Source: Punctularia strigosozonata HHB-11173 SS5
Taxonomy: Eukaryota; Basidiomycota; Agaricomycetes; Corticiales; Punctulariaceae
Assembly (NCBI RefSeq): GCF_000264995.1
Contig: NW_006767437.1
Location: forward strand, 190,904 to 254,903
Direction of reading: 5' to 3'
DNA length: 64,000 bases
In this document: positions 44,001 to 55,734 of the stretch, in pieces
Position numbering within the stretch: position 1 is the stretch's first letter
Layout: each line of letters starts with the position of its first letter
The notes under the pieces: model-generated
What the model was told of the DNA's origin: nothing
The model's input: the letters and a program-made list of their open reading frames with translations, nothing else
Database searches by the model: none
Program-made: the position numbers and the translations under genes

Positions 44001-44395
44001 ACCGCGTCTCCGTCGACACGCACTGCAGGCATGCTGATCCATCCTGGAACTCGCCGTCGTCGTAGAGAAAGTTCGGATTGCCAGAAACGCCTCCGCCGGT
44101 TCGCACAGCAATTATGAAGCAGCCAGACATGAAACGAGCCAGTCACCAGTGGGAGCAAAGGCAAGATTAGCATGGCGTCAATCGATGCCATATAGTGCCC
44201 CAATGGGCCATGGGCCGGAGCGTATTTACGGCGAGGCCAGGCGGAAACAGCGTGTAGCGAAGGCGGAAGGGCTGTTGTCGAATTCAATTAGAACGGCGCG
44301 CCTTTGCGACGGCTTACGTAACCATCTCTCAACTTCGTTGTAGCATTTCGCTGTACCGTTACGACGCGTTTCTGAAGCCTCCAGCGGCCCAAAGT
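41026..44395. other. Long divergent intergenic region upstream of MKT1
   Basis: About 3.4 kb between divergent starts, far longer than the 170-220 bp divergent promoters elsewhere in the window. Open frames on all strands are short and lack conserved blocks. A gtc/gac trinucleotide run lies at about 41098-41122. No transposon ends or protein remnants were recognised. It may hold a long regulatory region or a noncoding transcript. Confidence 0.4.
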
Positions 44396-47146
44396 ATGCC
44401 CATCAAACATCTGGACGGTAAGCAAACGGGGCATAAGCACGTATTGAAACAATAACCTCGGTCCAGGTTACTTGACGGAGCGAAAGCATCTGCAAACGCT
44501 TCCGCTTTCCGTCCTATCCGACTCGCGTCTGGGGATAGACGCATCATACTATCTCAACTACCTCACGGAAAACCCTCCTTCGAGAGAACCCTTGCTCGCC
44601 GCGACCGGAGGTCTTCCGCTCGCGCTCACGCAGCGCATCGAAGCCGACCTGCGCGTGCTCGAGAAACTGCGCATCAAGCCCGTATTCGTCTTCCCCGGTC
44701 TCGTGCCCAACAAGCGCTGGAAGCAGCAGCAACAACAACACATTGAGCAGAATGAGGCGTGTCGTGATCGCAGAGAGGCGTGGTCCAAGTACGAACAGGG
44801 CCAGGAGGACGCGGCCACGGAACTGTTCAAGGGCCGGAGCGGGCTCATGCAGTGGGATTTGTGGAGGATGGTGTTGCGCGTTTTCAGACACAGGAACGTC
44901 GAGTTCCTCATCGCCCCCTACGTTGCTTGGGCGCAGGTACGTTCGTTCTTGTTAGTGTCTACCTGAGCTGACCGTCTCCGTTAGTTGATCTACCTGCAAC
45001 GACATCCGAAGCCATACGTGCACGCCATTTACGGCCCCACCGATACCTTGCTTTACCCCGGCGTAGACAAGATCATCACCTCTCTTGACCTTTTTTCTCC
45101 CAACCCGTCCTTTACGTACGTGTCCAAGCGTAACATCCTGAACGACCTCGGTGTGAACGAGGATCAGTTCCTCGACATTGGGATCCTCGTCGGTTTCGAC
45201 TATTCTCCGCCGTTCCCTCCGACAGTGCACGAGCAGGCGCTGAAGCAGACGGTAGACATGGTGAAATACTACAAGTCCGGGCACTCGGCCGTGTCGGCGT
45301 TCGTGGACCACCCGGCAGTTAAATCAATCCAGTATTCCGATCAATATGCGCGCACGCGGTCCATGATCAAATATTCTCTCATTCTCTCTTCGGAAGGAAC
45401 GGTCCAGCCGCTTCCGCTCGCCGTCGCCGGTGCACCGCAAGGACATTCGAACCACCACCCGCACCATCCGACGGCAAGCGATATCCCCTCTGACCTCCAC
45501 GAGATATTCACCCACCGGCTACCGGACGAAATCTACTTTTACCTCTCCCGGGGCCTCCTCGGTCCCCAAGCACTGGTGTGGCTCACCACCGGCACGGTCA
45601 TCGAGGGCCCTCCGCTCGACAACGGTGAAACTACGGAGTACAAGCGGTTCGTGAAGGAGGTCATCACGGACGGACAGACGGGTCCGCGCGCGACTTCGCT
45701 GGCTCTCATCAGTTCCGTCGCACACACGTTCTGGTCCAAGCGGCAGGTCACGGGCTCCTTCTGGTTCGAGCAGCCCTCGCAGGCCGGAGGCCAACACAAG
45801 AATATTCAACATAATTCTCAGCAGACGACCCAACTCGCCGAACGCGTCGCGGGCTGGAACGTGCCCTACGCCGTAGTGGAAGAGGAGCTGCGGCGTCAAA
45901 ATGTGAGTGCGAGAAGGGTGCGGCTCATTATCGGTGGTCGATTGACGGCGCGCAGTCTGCCACGATAGACTTTGCGCTGTGCCTGGGTGCGACCTCGTCT
46001 GAGAAACTCGCGGCGAGGACCAAGGGGAAGAGCGGCCAGACCAAGCTCCCGCTAGAGAAAAAGGACGAAGTGGTCGCGAACGTAATCTGGCGATTCCTCG
46101 AGTTGCGCGGGTGAGATCGGCTTTTTTCGTCTTAATGTGCGCAACAGCGCTCTCATCGGTGTACGCGCCAGGTTCCTGCTGAACAGTCACGCCCACGGGC
46201 CCTTGGCTCGAGCGATGTACGCCGCGATCAGGCAGGCGCGTGTGAACGACAAGTTCCAGGACCCGCTTTTCCTCTTTCTGGAGCTTGTGAGAGCGGGCGT
46301 GATGCGCGGCAACCTCTTGTCGGGACGAGCGTTCTCTGGAGGGCCCAGCTTCGGTACCGGTGAGCCGCCCCCGCCCTTCTCTCACGCACGGAGGGAGGCG
46401 CATGATGTCGCTGATGACGCACGTCACCGATAGACGATGAGAAAACATGCATGCTCCTGGTTATGCGAGTCCTGAGCATCGTACCGCTGAACTTTAAGGT
46501 GCGCCGCAAGGGGTTCCCGCTTTGCTCTTTCCGATAACGGCTTTATGAACGTTTTTGCTTGCTCTACCCGAACAGTCGCAACCGTGGTCTGCACCGCTGT
46601 CACGGGAGCTGCTCGTGTTCAACTCGTTCGTGCGGTCTCTCACACGTGCCCTGCGTACGTTGCTGGAGGTGACGACGCTGAATATGCTGCTCCGGTCCGA
46701 CGCAAAGCGGGCGCGTGACGATTACCTGGATATAGCGCTCTCGCTGCCCTTCCAGACGGAAGTGAACACCGGGTTCGGCGTTCTGGCGAAGGTCTACCTA
46801 GACGCGCTGACGCACATCAACGGCGGACAACGGGTGCGGGATCCGAACGGAGAGGGTGTGAAGGAGGCGAAGGTGCTCGCGCTCGACATTTGCGAGGATA
46901 CGTTTACGGGCGTGAAGTATCCGAAACTAGAAGTCGAACGAGGGTTCCGCTTCTGGGACGTGGTGCGTTATGTGCCGCCTTTCATTTCCGGATTCGCGAT
47001 AATTGACTGGGTCGATCGTTGATTCGGGTCCTGCGCCACAGGCGCTGACGGCCGTGCGGCAGCTGCACGCAGAGGGGGCGGTCTATCGCGACGTGGTGGA
47101 CCAATTCGAGGCGGCAGAGGCGTGGCTGGCGCCCATGAGGCCGTAG
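44396..47146 (+). CDS. MKT1: Mkt1-like post-transcriptional regulator (XPG-fold)
   Basis: Eight exons (44396-44417, 44467-44936, 44985-45902, 45956-46110, 46172-46359, 46434-46498, 46576-46962, 47042-47146) encode 769 aa. The N-terminus (MPIKHLDGYL, LGIDASYYLNYL) and the LDLFSPNPSFTYVSKRNILNDLGVNEDQFLDIGILVGFDY segment resemble the XPG/FEN nuclease fold. Mkt1 proteins are not known as active nucleases; in yeast Mkt1 works with Pbp1 on mRNA translation and stability. The C-terminal half has the Mkt1-specific region (VLSIVPLNFK, PLSRELLVFNSFVRSLTRALRTLLEVTTLNMLL, SLPFQTEVNTGFGVLAKVYLD). An internal QQQQQ run lies near residue 108. The first coding exon is 22 nt. Confidence 0.92.
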
Positions 47147-47561
47147 GGCGGGGGCTTACGTTGTACGGTCGCAGAGGGGGCTTGGGTAATTTTCGCGGGC
47201 GGGTTCTGGTGGTTCTCTCAGATTTCGAGCGTGTCTGTACCGCTGTCTTGGCAATGGCGTGTTGTCATATGTGTGGCAACGGACTGGGAACGCGCGTTTT
47301 TTAAAAGGACGTGCATGGGAACGGGCGAGGGTGGGAACGGGGAGAGGCTCGGAGGAAGAGCACGTGAAAGCGATGGGGTCGCGTCTGACCGCGGAAATTC
47401 CGAGCGGTGTGAGATCGTCCGAAGCTCGGACAGGCGATCTGAGATGGGCGAGGGTGGCAAGATTAGTCGATCTGGACGTCCAACCTCCTGCCCGCCCCTA
47501 TAAATCCCACTCGGCCGTCTCCCACCACCCGCCCCCGCCCCGCCCTTTGCTGTTGCGCACG
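47147..47561. other. Promoter region of the acidic Cys/His protein gene
   Basis: 415 bp between two plus-strand genes, GC-rich, with a TATA box near 47499. Confidence 0.45.
47499..47504 (+). promoter_or_regulatory. TATA box
   Basis: TATAAA, 63 nt upstream of the start codon at 47562 and set in GC-rich sequence, so it stands out by composition. Confidence 0.55.
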
Positions 47562-48337
47562 ATGCTGCCGCCGACCGCGACCGTCTTCCACCCCCGCCTC
47601 GTCGCCGTGCCCCCCATGCTCCCGCACAAACCACCGTACCTCCCCACCATCCAGCTCGACGAGGTCCCCGCCCCGCCCCGCGCCCTCAAGGCCATGACCT
47701 CGTCCGCCGGCCTCTCCTCCTCCTCCTGGTCGTCGTCCCGCTCCGACGACTTTACCGCCACCGACGAAGACGACGACGACGACGACGAGTCGGACTCGCC
47801 CTGCTCGTCGTACTGCTCGTCCGACGACGAGTGCCCGCAAGACGTCCAGATGGACGCCGCTGCCACCCACCCTATATTCACCGCCGACGACGACGACTCG
47901 TTTGCGCGTCGGATGAACCGCATCTTCGCATGGCGCGAAGCCAGCGCAAAAGCCATGGGTACCATCGTACCATGTATGTCGCCCCTGCATCGTCACAGCC
48001 CGAGGTTTCCGATGCTGACGGAGATCCCCCTTCCCGCAGCACGCGCACGCTCGTATTCACCGCTCAAGCGCAAACTTTCCGACGACGACTGCATGGACAC
48101 CGTAAGTCTTCCCTTTTGGCAGTGCCGCAGCTATTTTCCGCAGGTTCTCACCGAGCTGTGCTTTCTCCCCAGGCTTCCGATACCTCATCCAGCTCGAAGC
48201 GGGCACGTAGCATCCACTCCTGCGCAGCGTGCGACGAGTGCTTTGCCACCCTCGAGAGCCTTTCAATGCACGGACGGGACGGACGTGCGAACGAAGCGTG
48301 TCGTGCCGCCGTCGCCTACGGGCTCGCACAGTCATGA
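47562..48337 (+). CDS. Small acidic protein with C-terminal Cys/His motif, function unknown
   Basis: Two exons (47562-48101, 48173-48337) encode 234 aa. A Pro-rich start is followed by a very acidic Ser/Asp stretch (about 60-90) and an FARRMNRIFAWREASA helix. A PLKRKLSDDD segment looks like a nuclear localisation signal. The last 45 residues hold SCAACDECFATLESLSMHG and a closing NEACRAAVAYGL. The Cys/Cys/His/Cys spacing recalls a degenerate C2H2 finger in which the last His is replaced by Cys. A nuclear role is possible but not shown. A TATA box fits a regulated gene. I recognise no named family. Confidence 0.65.
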
Positions 48338-51300
48338 CAATGAACTTCGCCCGCTAGTACTCGTCGCCCCGTCCTCACGCCGACCCGGATCCTTCGTTCA
48401 GCAGCAATCGACTCGTCCGCACCCACCACGCAATGACTTATTCCTCTCTCACACCGGCATGCGCAACTGTATCATCATCACCACCACGCCCCTATGATAC
48501 GATACCTACGCTTAACTGCAATTTTGTGTATATTATTCCCATCCGCGCTTTCCCCTCCACCGCATACATTATAGATAGCCTCGCGAGACAGCCACGGCCA
48601 TTTAATATATAGCATATGTGTATGTTAGAGCAGCCCCATGTCAATGGAATTCTTGATGAGACACCGACCTTTGATGACCCTCCGCGGGAGTCGCAGTTGA
48701 GTGAGAAAAAAGACACCGTCCGCCGCTGCTGTGGTCGCCTGAGCCCCCGGTGCCCTGCACGCCCCCCGTCAGCGTCCCTGAGAGTCGGAGGAGGCCACCG
48801 GGCGGCCGCGGGCTGGTGGGCACCGCAGCGCTGCGCAGGATGGGGGGGCGGGTTTCACGGGCCGTCTAACACCCTGGACGCAATGCGCCCGCTTCCTTCT
48901 TCTGGCGGGGCGAGAAGCGCCTTCCGGAAGCGGAAGCGCCCACTCTTAATCGTCGAATGCTGTGCAGCGGCTGGGGCCGATCCCGACACAATGGCTTTGT
49001 TCCCACGCCTGGCGCGTGTTCGGCGTGTGGGCGAAGCTCCGGAGGGTCGGCCCTAGGGGCGAGCATGCGCTGGGACGTTTCGAGCTCGCTGTTCCCAGCG
49101 TCGTTGGCACGCTCTGGGACGTATCCACGATAAACGAGCGATGTTACTCCAGCCGACCCGCCCAGCGCCCCCGTCCAGAAGCCGCGCTCTCGCACTACCA
49201 TCGCCCGCCCCGCCGTGCAGGGAACGGGACCGTTGTTTATACCCTCATTCCCCTGGCCGTTTTTCTTGGCCCTCACGCACGTCGACGATCGTTTCCTCCG
49301 ACAAAGGCCCACCGAGCGAGGTATCCGCGCTCGATGAGAAGTGATGCCACCCCTTTGCTCTTTCCCGATCCGTCGTTTCAGCCCTCCCTCCCGCGGATGC
49401 AAAATATAGCGCTTCATCGCTGCATCGTGGTCGACAGCGTGTACGGCGTGAGGTCAGCTGCTGTCCTCCCCGAAGGGCGATGCGCTGCAGATCATCCATC
49501 ATGCATCATGATCAGTAGCACCACCACCATCATCAGGAGCAACCTTCGAGCGTTCTTACTCGTTCTTCGTGTACTCTCATCCCTCGTTCACAGCACCCGG
49601 CCCGTGATGACGGCACTCACACCACGTATATTCCCTCAGGATACTCACCGGTTGACGAGTGAACACCGCTTTGGCAGGCCAAGGAATTAGTGAAACCTGG
49701 AACGGGCTGGGCGGACGAGCACTCTGCTGGCAGCTGAGAGATAACTCGGACAGCCCACACACTAGACGGCCAAGGCGCAGACTCTCAGCCTTCCCAACTT
49801 GGCGTTCCGCCCGAACGTGCTATTCCCCGGATTCCGTGGTATCCTGACCAAGTCGACTCAACTGGCCGTGCAGGGCTGGCGCAAAGTCAGAAGTCAGATA
49901 CGTGGCCACCGCGCGCCAGCTCACAGCTCTGTCAATGGCAGCACTCGTTATACTTGGCTCTCTCTTTTCATATCTCTCGGCCGACGCTGGGTTATTGCAA
50001 GGTTCTGTTTGGAAGTACAAAGTATCATCGTGGGTCCCGCTGTTCTCAGTCTTCGCCGCGCTCAAAATATCGTTTCTCCGACCCCAAGAGGCGTCGACTC
50101 AGACACGAGCAAAACAGAACCTGGTCCCGTGACGCGATCGGCGCGATGGGGGCGGGGCTAATAGTAATGGGAATATATCTGGGAAACGCGTCAAGATGAT
50201 CAGAACAGGCAATAACCGAAGTCGTTCTATACGCCCGCAACGACCATGCGATGCACCTCCGGATCCTCGACGACGAGGACACGAAATGCGGAGGGCGTGG
50301 GCGCTTGAATTCAATACAGGCCGTACGGCCCGCACGACTGCTCAATCCCCTCATCGTGATCAGGCGCGTATGGTATGATCTGGCGACCATCCGATGTCTG
50401 ACAATCTCGGCGAAACCTCCTTGCGCTCGTGTGCTATACCGCAACTCGGGACGTGCGCTCTCACCCGCCGTGCATGCTCGGATCCGGAAAGAAAAGAGGA
50501 GATGAAACGCCCCCTCGCAGCGCGCGTATTTGCGTCACAAGCGAACGCACGATCGAGCAAAGGAAGGCGATCCGTCCCCAATGATGCATTAATGATGAGT
50601 CGCCCATCGGTCGATGTACGCGCATGGGAGTGACGCGGTGTATTCGCGAAACCTCGGCGAAACTGGCGAACACGAGAAAGGAGGCGCTTGCCCTTCTGAG
50701 GCGCCCTCGATGGCTTCTTTGTCACGGTTCGCGGGTGCAAACCCGATTCCGTCCCGAGCCACCGTTTGCTCCCTCGAGGGCTCGGGGGCAATCTGAATAC
50801 GGAAATAGCAAGGCCGCTCCTCTCTAAAGCGGGGCGACGTGTCGTGAGATCGGACTTGCGCTCCTCGACACCTCCTTTTGCAGTTTTCGCATTCTTCGCA
50901 TTCTCCCGCTCCAACGTTGCGCTATCGTCTAATCAGCGTCCGGACTTCTTCAGGCTGTACCTTGTGAACGCCAGCGCCAGCGTAATGGCGATAACGCACT
51001 CCGAGTGTCGGGACTTCTGCTCAGCGTCGGGAGCTGTTTGTGAATGTATGCGTCGGTAACGACGGTGTACGCGGTTCTCGGACAGCGCGTGCTGCGAATC
51101 CGTCAAAGGGCGGTCCCTCAGAGATGGAGTGCGAACTCGTGATGAATGTGAGCATATGCTACATGCCACGGTCTGAGAACGTCAATAGCTTGGCCCCGCC
51201 GTCCGTGGTTCCATTCCGCTCTCTCGTTGTACACCGGGGGTGATTGTGGCGTCCCCTTGTGTAGCGAACTTGAATGCGAGACTTTTCGATATGTTCTCAG

Positions 51301-54300
51301 AGACACTCCCATAGTCTCCAAGAGAGACCATAAGGAGCTCACATTCGCGCGTTCTGCGAGGTTCTGCAGCGCGAGCGTCCGTGTCCATTCACCCCAACCA
51401 TCCGCGCGAACCATCATTAGACCCATACGACCAAATTGATGCCGAACCCGCTCGCGCTTCGTATGCGACTCTCACCCAAGTCTTACCGAGCGCGTCGGGG
51501 AACGCATGGGATATGAAGCAATGGCACGCGTCCTGCACTCATCGATGCCCGCATCCACGACGATCGGAGGAGGCGCAACCCACATGAGAGGACACGAGGA
51601 ATGGGCAGCGGTTTCCCAAGGGTGTCGCGCGACAACGCGGGCTCTGGCGCTGCACAGCGATCAGCTGGCCGCCTGTACCGATATCATATGGAATGGGCGG
51701 GAAATGTATCCAGGCCCTCAGTTGGCATGGAACAATCGTTCGACTCGATGGGCAGTAGAACGCAGTCCGTCCATAGACGGCTTAGCGTCAGATTGAGTGG
51801 CGAGATCATCGAACGATAAAACCGCCGAGACGACCTTCTGAAGAGCTGGCTGGGTGTATCAAGTAAGGCTTCGCAAGTGATAAGCCTGGCATTTACTTTA
51901 CATGGTGGCTCCTTCGGATCTTGGAGGTGAGGCAGAACCCGGCGTCGTCGTGGGAGGCTGCCGCACAAAAAGCGTCCGATGCTCGAACATGATTGTGATT
52001 TTCCCCATCTTACGGGAGCCGAGATAACCTGCGTCTGCATCGTGCAGATGCAAATGCGATGCTTAACTTTCTTTTGCACTGTATCGAGGTAGGCCGGGGT
52101 GGAACAATCCGAGATGAAGGCGTTAACGTTCTGAACAGTCCGAGATGAAGGCGTTAACGTTCTGGACCAAGCGACGCCTGGACGGTGGCTCGTGGGAAAC
52201 CTCCCCCGTCCATGCAGACGATCATGCTGATTCCCCTCGCTCCCGAACCGCCTTGTGTCTGTGTTCAGGCCCGATCATGTATACGTGCTCGTCCGGGTGC
52301 AATGTCTCACTTACTTGCAATCAAGGTGTTACTGTATGTCGCCATTGTCGTCTGATGGTCAACGATGGATGTACTAGGCGATCGAGCGACCATCTCGGAC
52401 TCCAACCGCGACTGTGGAAACGCGCCTTCTGGCGAACTCGACTCCTCTCCTATCATGACCGTGGATCATTCTGAGACACTGGAAGCATCACCCCACTTGC
52501 TCGTCAGCAAACAACGGCGGCGGCCTTGCTGATCGAACTCTGAGCCTAGCTGAGCCTGAGCTTTCCGCTGCGTCATGTTGCATCACTACTTGCGTCGTGG
52601 AACCTCCTCCGAGCACCTGTAACACCACAAGACACCCGAGTATGCCGAAGATCAGAATCGCCACAGTATGCTTGTACTGATCACCATCTTTGCCCTGGCC
52701 CCTCAGTCATGTTGCAGTTTCCACAAGGCGTCCCGGACCGCTTCCACCATGATGGAACGGCAGCGGTGGCATCACGTCACGGGTCGTGCGTTCTATATGG
52801 CGCTAATCCCAGGGACCCATGGACTTGTGCCGGTGTCGTGTCAGCATGCGACAACAGGCGCCCTCCGAGTTGAGAGGCCAAGAAAATTTTCTTTCTTTGA
52901 AGCCGGCAGGCTTCCAGCCCGCATCAGCTGGTCATGAACATGATACAAGCAGGCTTGGTGAGAGTATCCCACCATTTCCGGACCCAATAACTTGCATTGA
53001 GGCGGAGATGATCGCAGGAATGCGCCCTCTCGCTAGCGCAAGCGGACAGCCTGCAAGCTTACGCCAACTTACTGATAACATGGATACACGATGTGAGGGA
53101 CACCCACGAATGTCTTTCCGGCCGCCTATCGCGCTATGCGGAACCCAACTCCCATACTATATTACTTATGCACGCGCGAGCTGCAAACGCGAAGATGGCT
53201 TCAGTGTCGGGAATTGACGCAGTAACAATGCAGTAAGGATCATTGACTCAGCACTGGCTCTGTGGACAGACACAGCCACGATCTTCTTCTCAGGGCCGGG
53301 CACAGCCACCAGGGGATCCCGACCACGAAGACAGGAACGCCAGGGCGATTTGTATTTGTAGATGAATACAAGACTCGGCCGATCGATTGGCGCCGTTTAC
53401 CTTTCCGACGACATGGGTAAAGGAGACCATGCGCGACATGGCGGAGCCGCGCAGGTGCCTCGCCGGGAGCCGCAGGGGCCTGGAAGTGCAGGTCATCTCG
53501 TTGCGCTGCGCATCACCGCGTTGTGTCGCGGAGGTGCCCTGATTATCAGAACAACACCGGTACCGGTTTATCTGGACCGTCAACCACGCATGCGTTGTCC
53601 GATCGCTCTTTGATCTTTTGAGGCTGAAGTCTCGACGCATTCAATACCTTTCCTGCAGACTGTCCGATTGTGCTCCTGGGAGCCAATCGCCGCCAATCGC
53701 CTACAGCTGGCACACGACGCCGTTCCTGTGGTGTCTGTGATTCCGTTCGCAAGAGGAACAGGACCTTGCAAGGTGCTCCGATCGGGAACTCACACGTCGC
53801 GGCGATGGGCTCTCTCGATCATGTCGCATCCCGTGGCTTCGGTCCGTACATCCAGGATCAATGTGGCGTCTCTCAGGAAGGCTTGGTATACCAACCCCCG
53901 ACTCTGGTAGACTGTGGTAATATGAAAGGTACTTTCACAGCGTCGTAGGAGAGCCGTGCAAGCAGGGTCTCATGTCCATCGATGCGAGGTTTCATCAGAT
54001 AGAGGCGTGTACGCCTGAAAGGATACAAGGCGGTTGACAACTGCCACTATCACCACGTACGGCGCCCCAGCAAGCCCTGGTGAGAATTACAACGTCTGGG
54101 TTTGTGCAGCCAATAACATCGAGGGTCCATTTGAGCCTCGTTATGTGACCTCGAGCGAAGGAGGAGAAGCCGGAAACCCGGGGTGCAGAAGCTGGTTAAG
54201 ATCCCAGATTTTTAGGGGTATAGCATGAAAGGAAACGAATCAGGAAGGCATGAATGACCCTGCAGAAGGGTCCCTCCGAAGACTACCCAAGTGACGGGAT

Positions 54301-54573
54301 GCAGCCAGAACTCATGCACCAAGCATGGTCGGTCCGAAAAGTAACGCGTAGCACCATTGGAAGGGGAGCAGCAATAGCAAGGTGTGCGACCCGCGTATGA
54401 AACTTAGATATGCTTCGGACACCGTCGGATGGATTGTGCACGTCGGCCAATTTCAGGTTGTCGATTGAGAAGTAGCAAGAGGCTCTGGAAGGTTTCACGA
54501 ATCAACGTCCATGCGATCCGCACGTGCGGGGTTTGTGCTGAGGATATCCATCGAACCTCGCCGCCTAGGGTCG
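48338..54573. other. Gene-poor region of about 6.2 kb
   Basis: Open frames are short, overlap on both strands, and do not chain through splice sites into a recognisable protein. A tandem duplication lies at about 52099-52163. One plus frame at 54034-54228 reads like real protein (GENYNVWVCAANNIEGPFEP) but has no supporting exons. It may hold fast-evolving or decayed genes, noncoding RNAs, or old unrecognised repeats. Confidence 0.4.
52099..52163. repeat. Short tandem duplication
   Basis: A unit of about 32 bp containing gatgaaggcgttaacgttct occurs twice head to tail, with very few differences. A recent replication slip is likely. Confidence 0.75.
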
Positions 54574-55520
54574 TCAGCCACCCTTCGTCTTGGGTCGGCT
54601 GGCGTAATTGCTTCCCGGAGGAGCTTGGCCACTTCTTCGCGTAAGTGTTCCTAAACGGCGGGAAAGGTCGGCGGTCTGTTCCGGACGGCGAAAAGACACG
54701 AGACTAACATCGGCTTTATACTGGTCGTTGAGAGGTTTCACCTGTCTCCACGCCCATCCATACTCATTCATCGTCGCTTCCTGTTTCTGCGGATCGTCGC
54801 TGCTGGCCAGGAACCGCGCGACACGAAGCTGCCGGTCTTTGTTCGCGATCTGGCGAAACTCAGTGACGGACTGCGGAAACTGGCGGTCAAGTCGTTCGCG
54901 CTGCTCATTCTCTTTCCGCACAAGGACTTGATATCGACGGTGCAAGGGAATCACAGTCTGCAGATGCGAGTATTGCAGGCGCGATATGGCGTCGTCAGAT
55001 GCGTGCAGGAACGAGGTGGCACGTCGCGAACCCGCGCGGTGGTCCTTGCACGGATGTCAGACGAGGAAACAAACACTGTACAAGTGACTTACATATGTAA
55101 GTGCGTCGTCGTACGAGTAGTAGCTATCCAGCGCGTCTTGGTTGTACTGCCAAGCATAATGCTGGCACAGAGCCGTGAGCGATCGGTCGTGTTGCTCTTC
55201 GACCTCGCCGATCCGCTTCTTCATGCTAGCCGTCGTCTCCGGTTTGTGGGTTTCGTCAATGACCGTTTTCATCTGATCCAAGCTGCGAAATCATCTTGGC
55301 ATATTCGTCATCGTGCGCGCTGAATGTTCACGGCGGCGACCCACCTCGGAAAGTACGATCCTTCGTGGTCAAGTATGTAGTTCGCCAGCATACGTGCATT
55401 AACTGCTTCTTTTCCCTGGGGACGTTTGTCGCCTTTGGATGGATCCAAGAAGCCATTGGTGTTCGCGTATTGGATCTTTGGTTTCCGGCGCTTGATCTCT
55501 TCAGCTATATCAGCTGCCAT
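54574..55520 (-). CDS. Predicted helical protein of unknown function
   Basis: Three minus-strand exons (55520-55345, 55282-55093, 55044-54574) encode 278 aa. The donor at 55344 (GTGGGT) and the acceptor at 55283 keep a continuous frame; reading straight through would hit a stop. The sequence is charged and mostly helical, with heptad-like stretches (KRIGEVEEQHDRSLTALCQHY, shortened here, and RKENEQRERLDRQF). It contains a WRQVKPLNDQYKADVSLVSF segment near residue 225. No catalytic motif, signal peptide or membrane segment is visible, and the family is not recognised. It is divergent from the VPS9 gene with 214 bp between starts. Confidence 0.68.
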
Positions 55521-55734
55521 GGTCGATGGAAGAACGTGGTGGCACCGGATTTACGCGCGCGGAATGTCTCCTTCTCATGCTCCTCGGATGATATTATCTT
55601 GCTACGACCTGCTACGACCACCTTCATCTTGGATCTTACTCCTGGACATTCAACTCAATCATTCGCATAATCACGGCGCGCAAGCTGTATAGACATTCGA
55701 CCGAGAGGAGCGACAAGCACGTTGCATCCATCTC

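Noticed and set aside
50690-50790. tRNA-like GGTTC-box sequence
   Set aside because: No matching acceptor stem, D-arm or anticodon arm could be paired around it.
54034-54228. Short plus-strand frame that reads like protein
   Set aside because: No start context, partner exon or full domain was found; kept only as a hint of a decayed gene.
55262-55325. Apparent frameshifts in the helical protein gene
   Set aside because: A GT...AG intron at 55283-55344 explains the change of frame and the stop, so the gene need not be broken.
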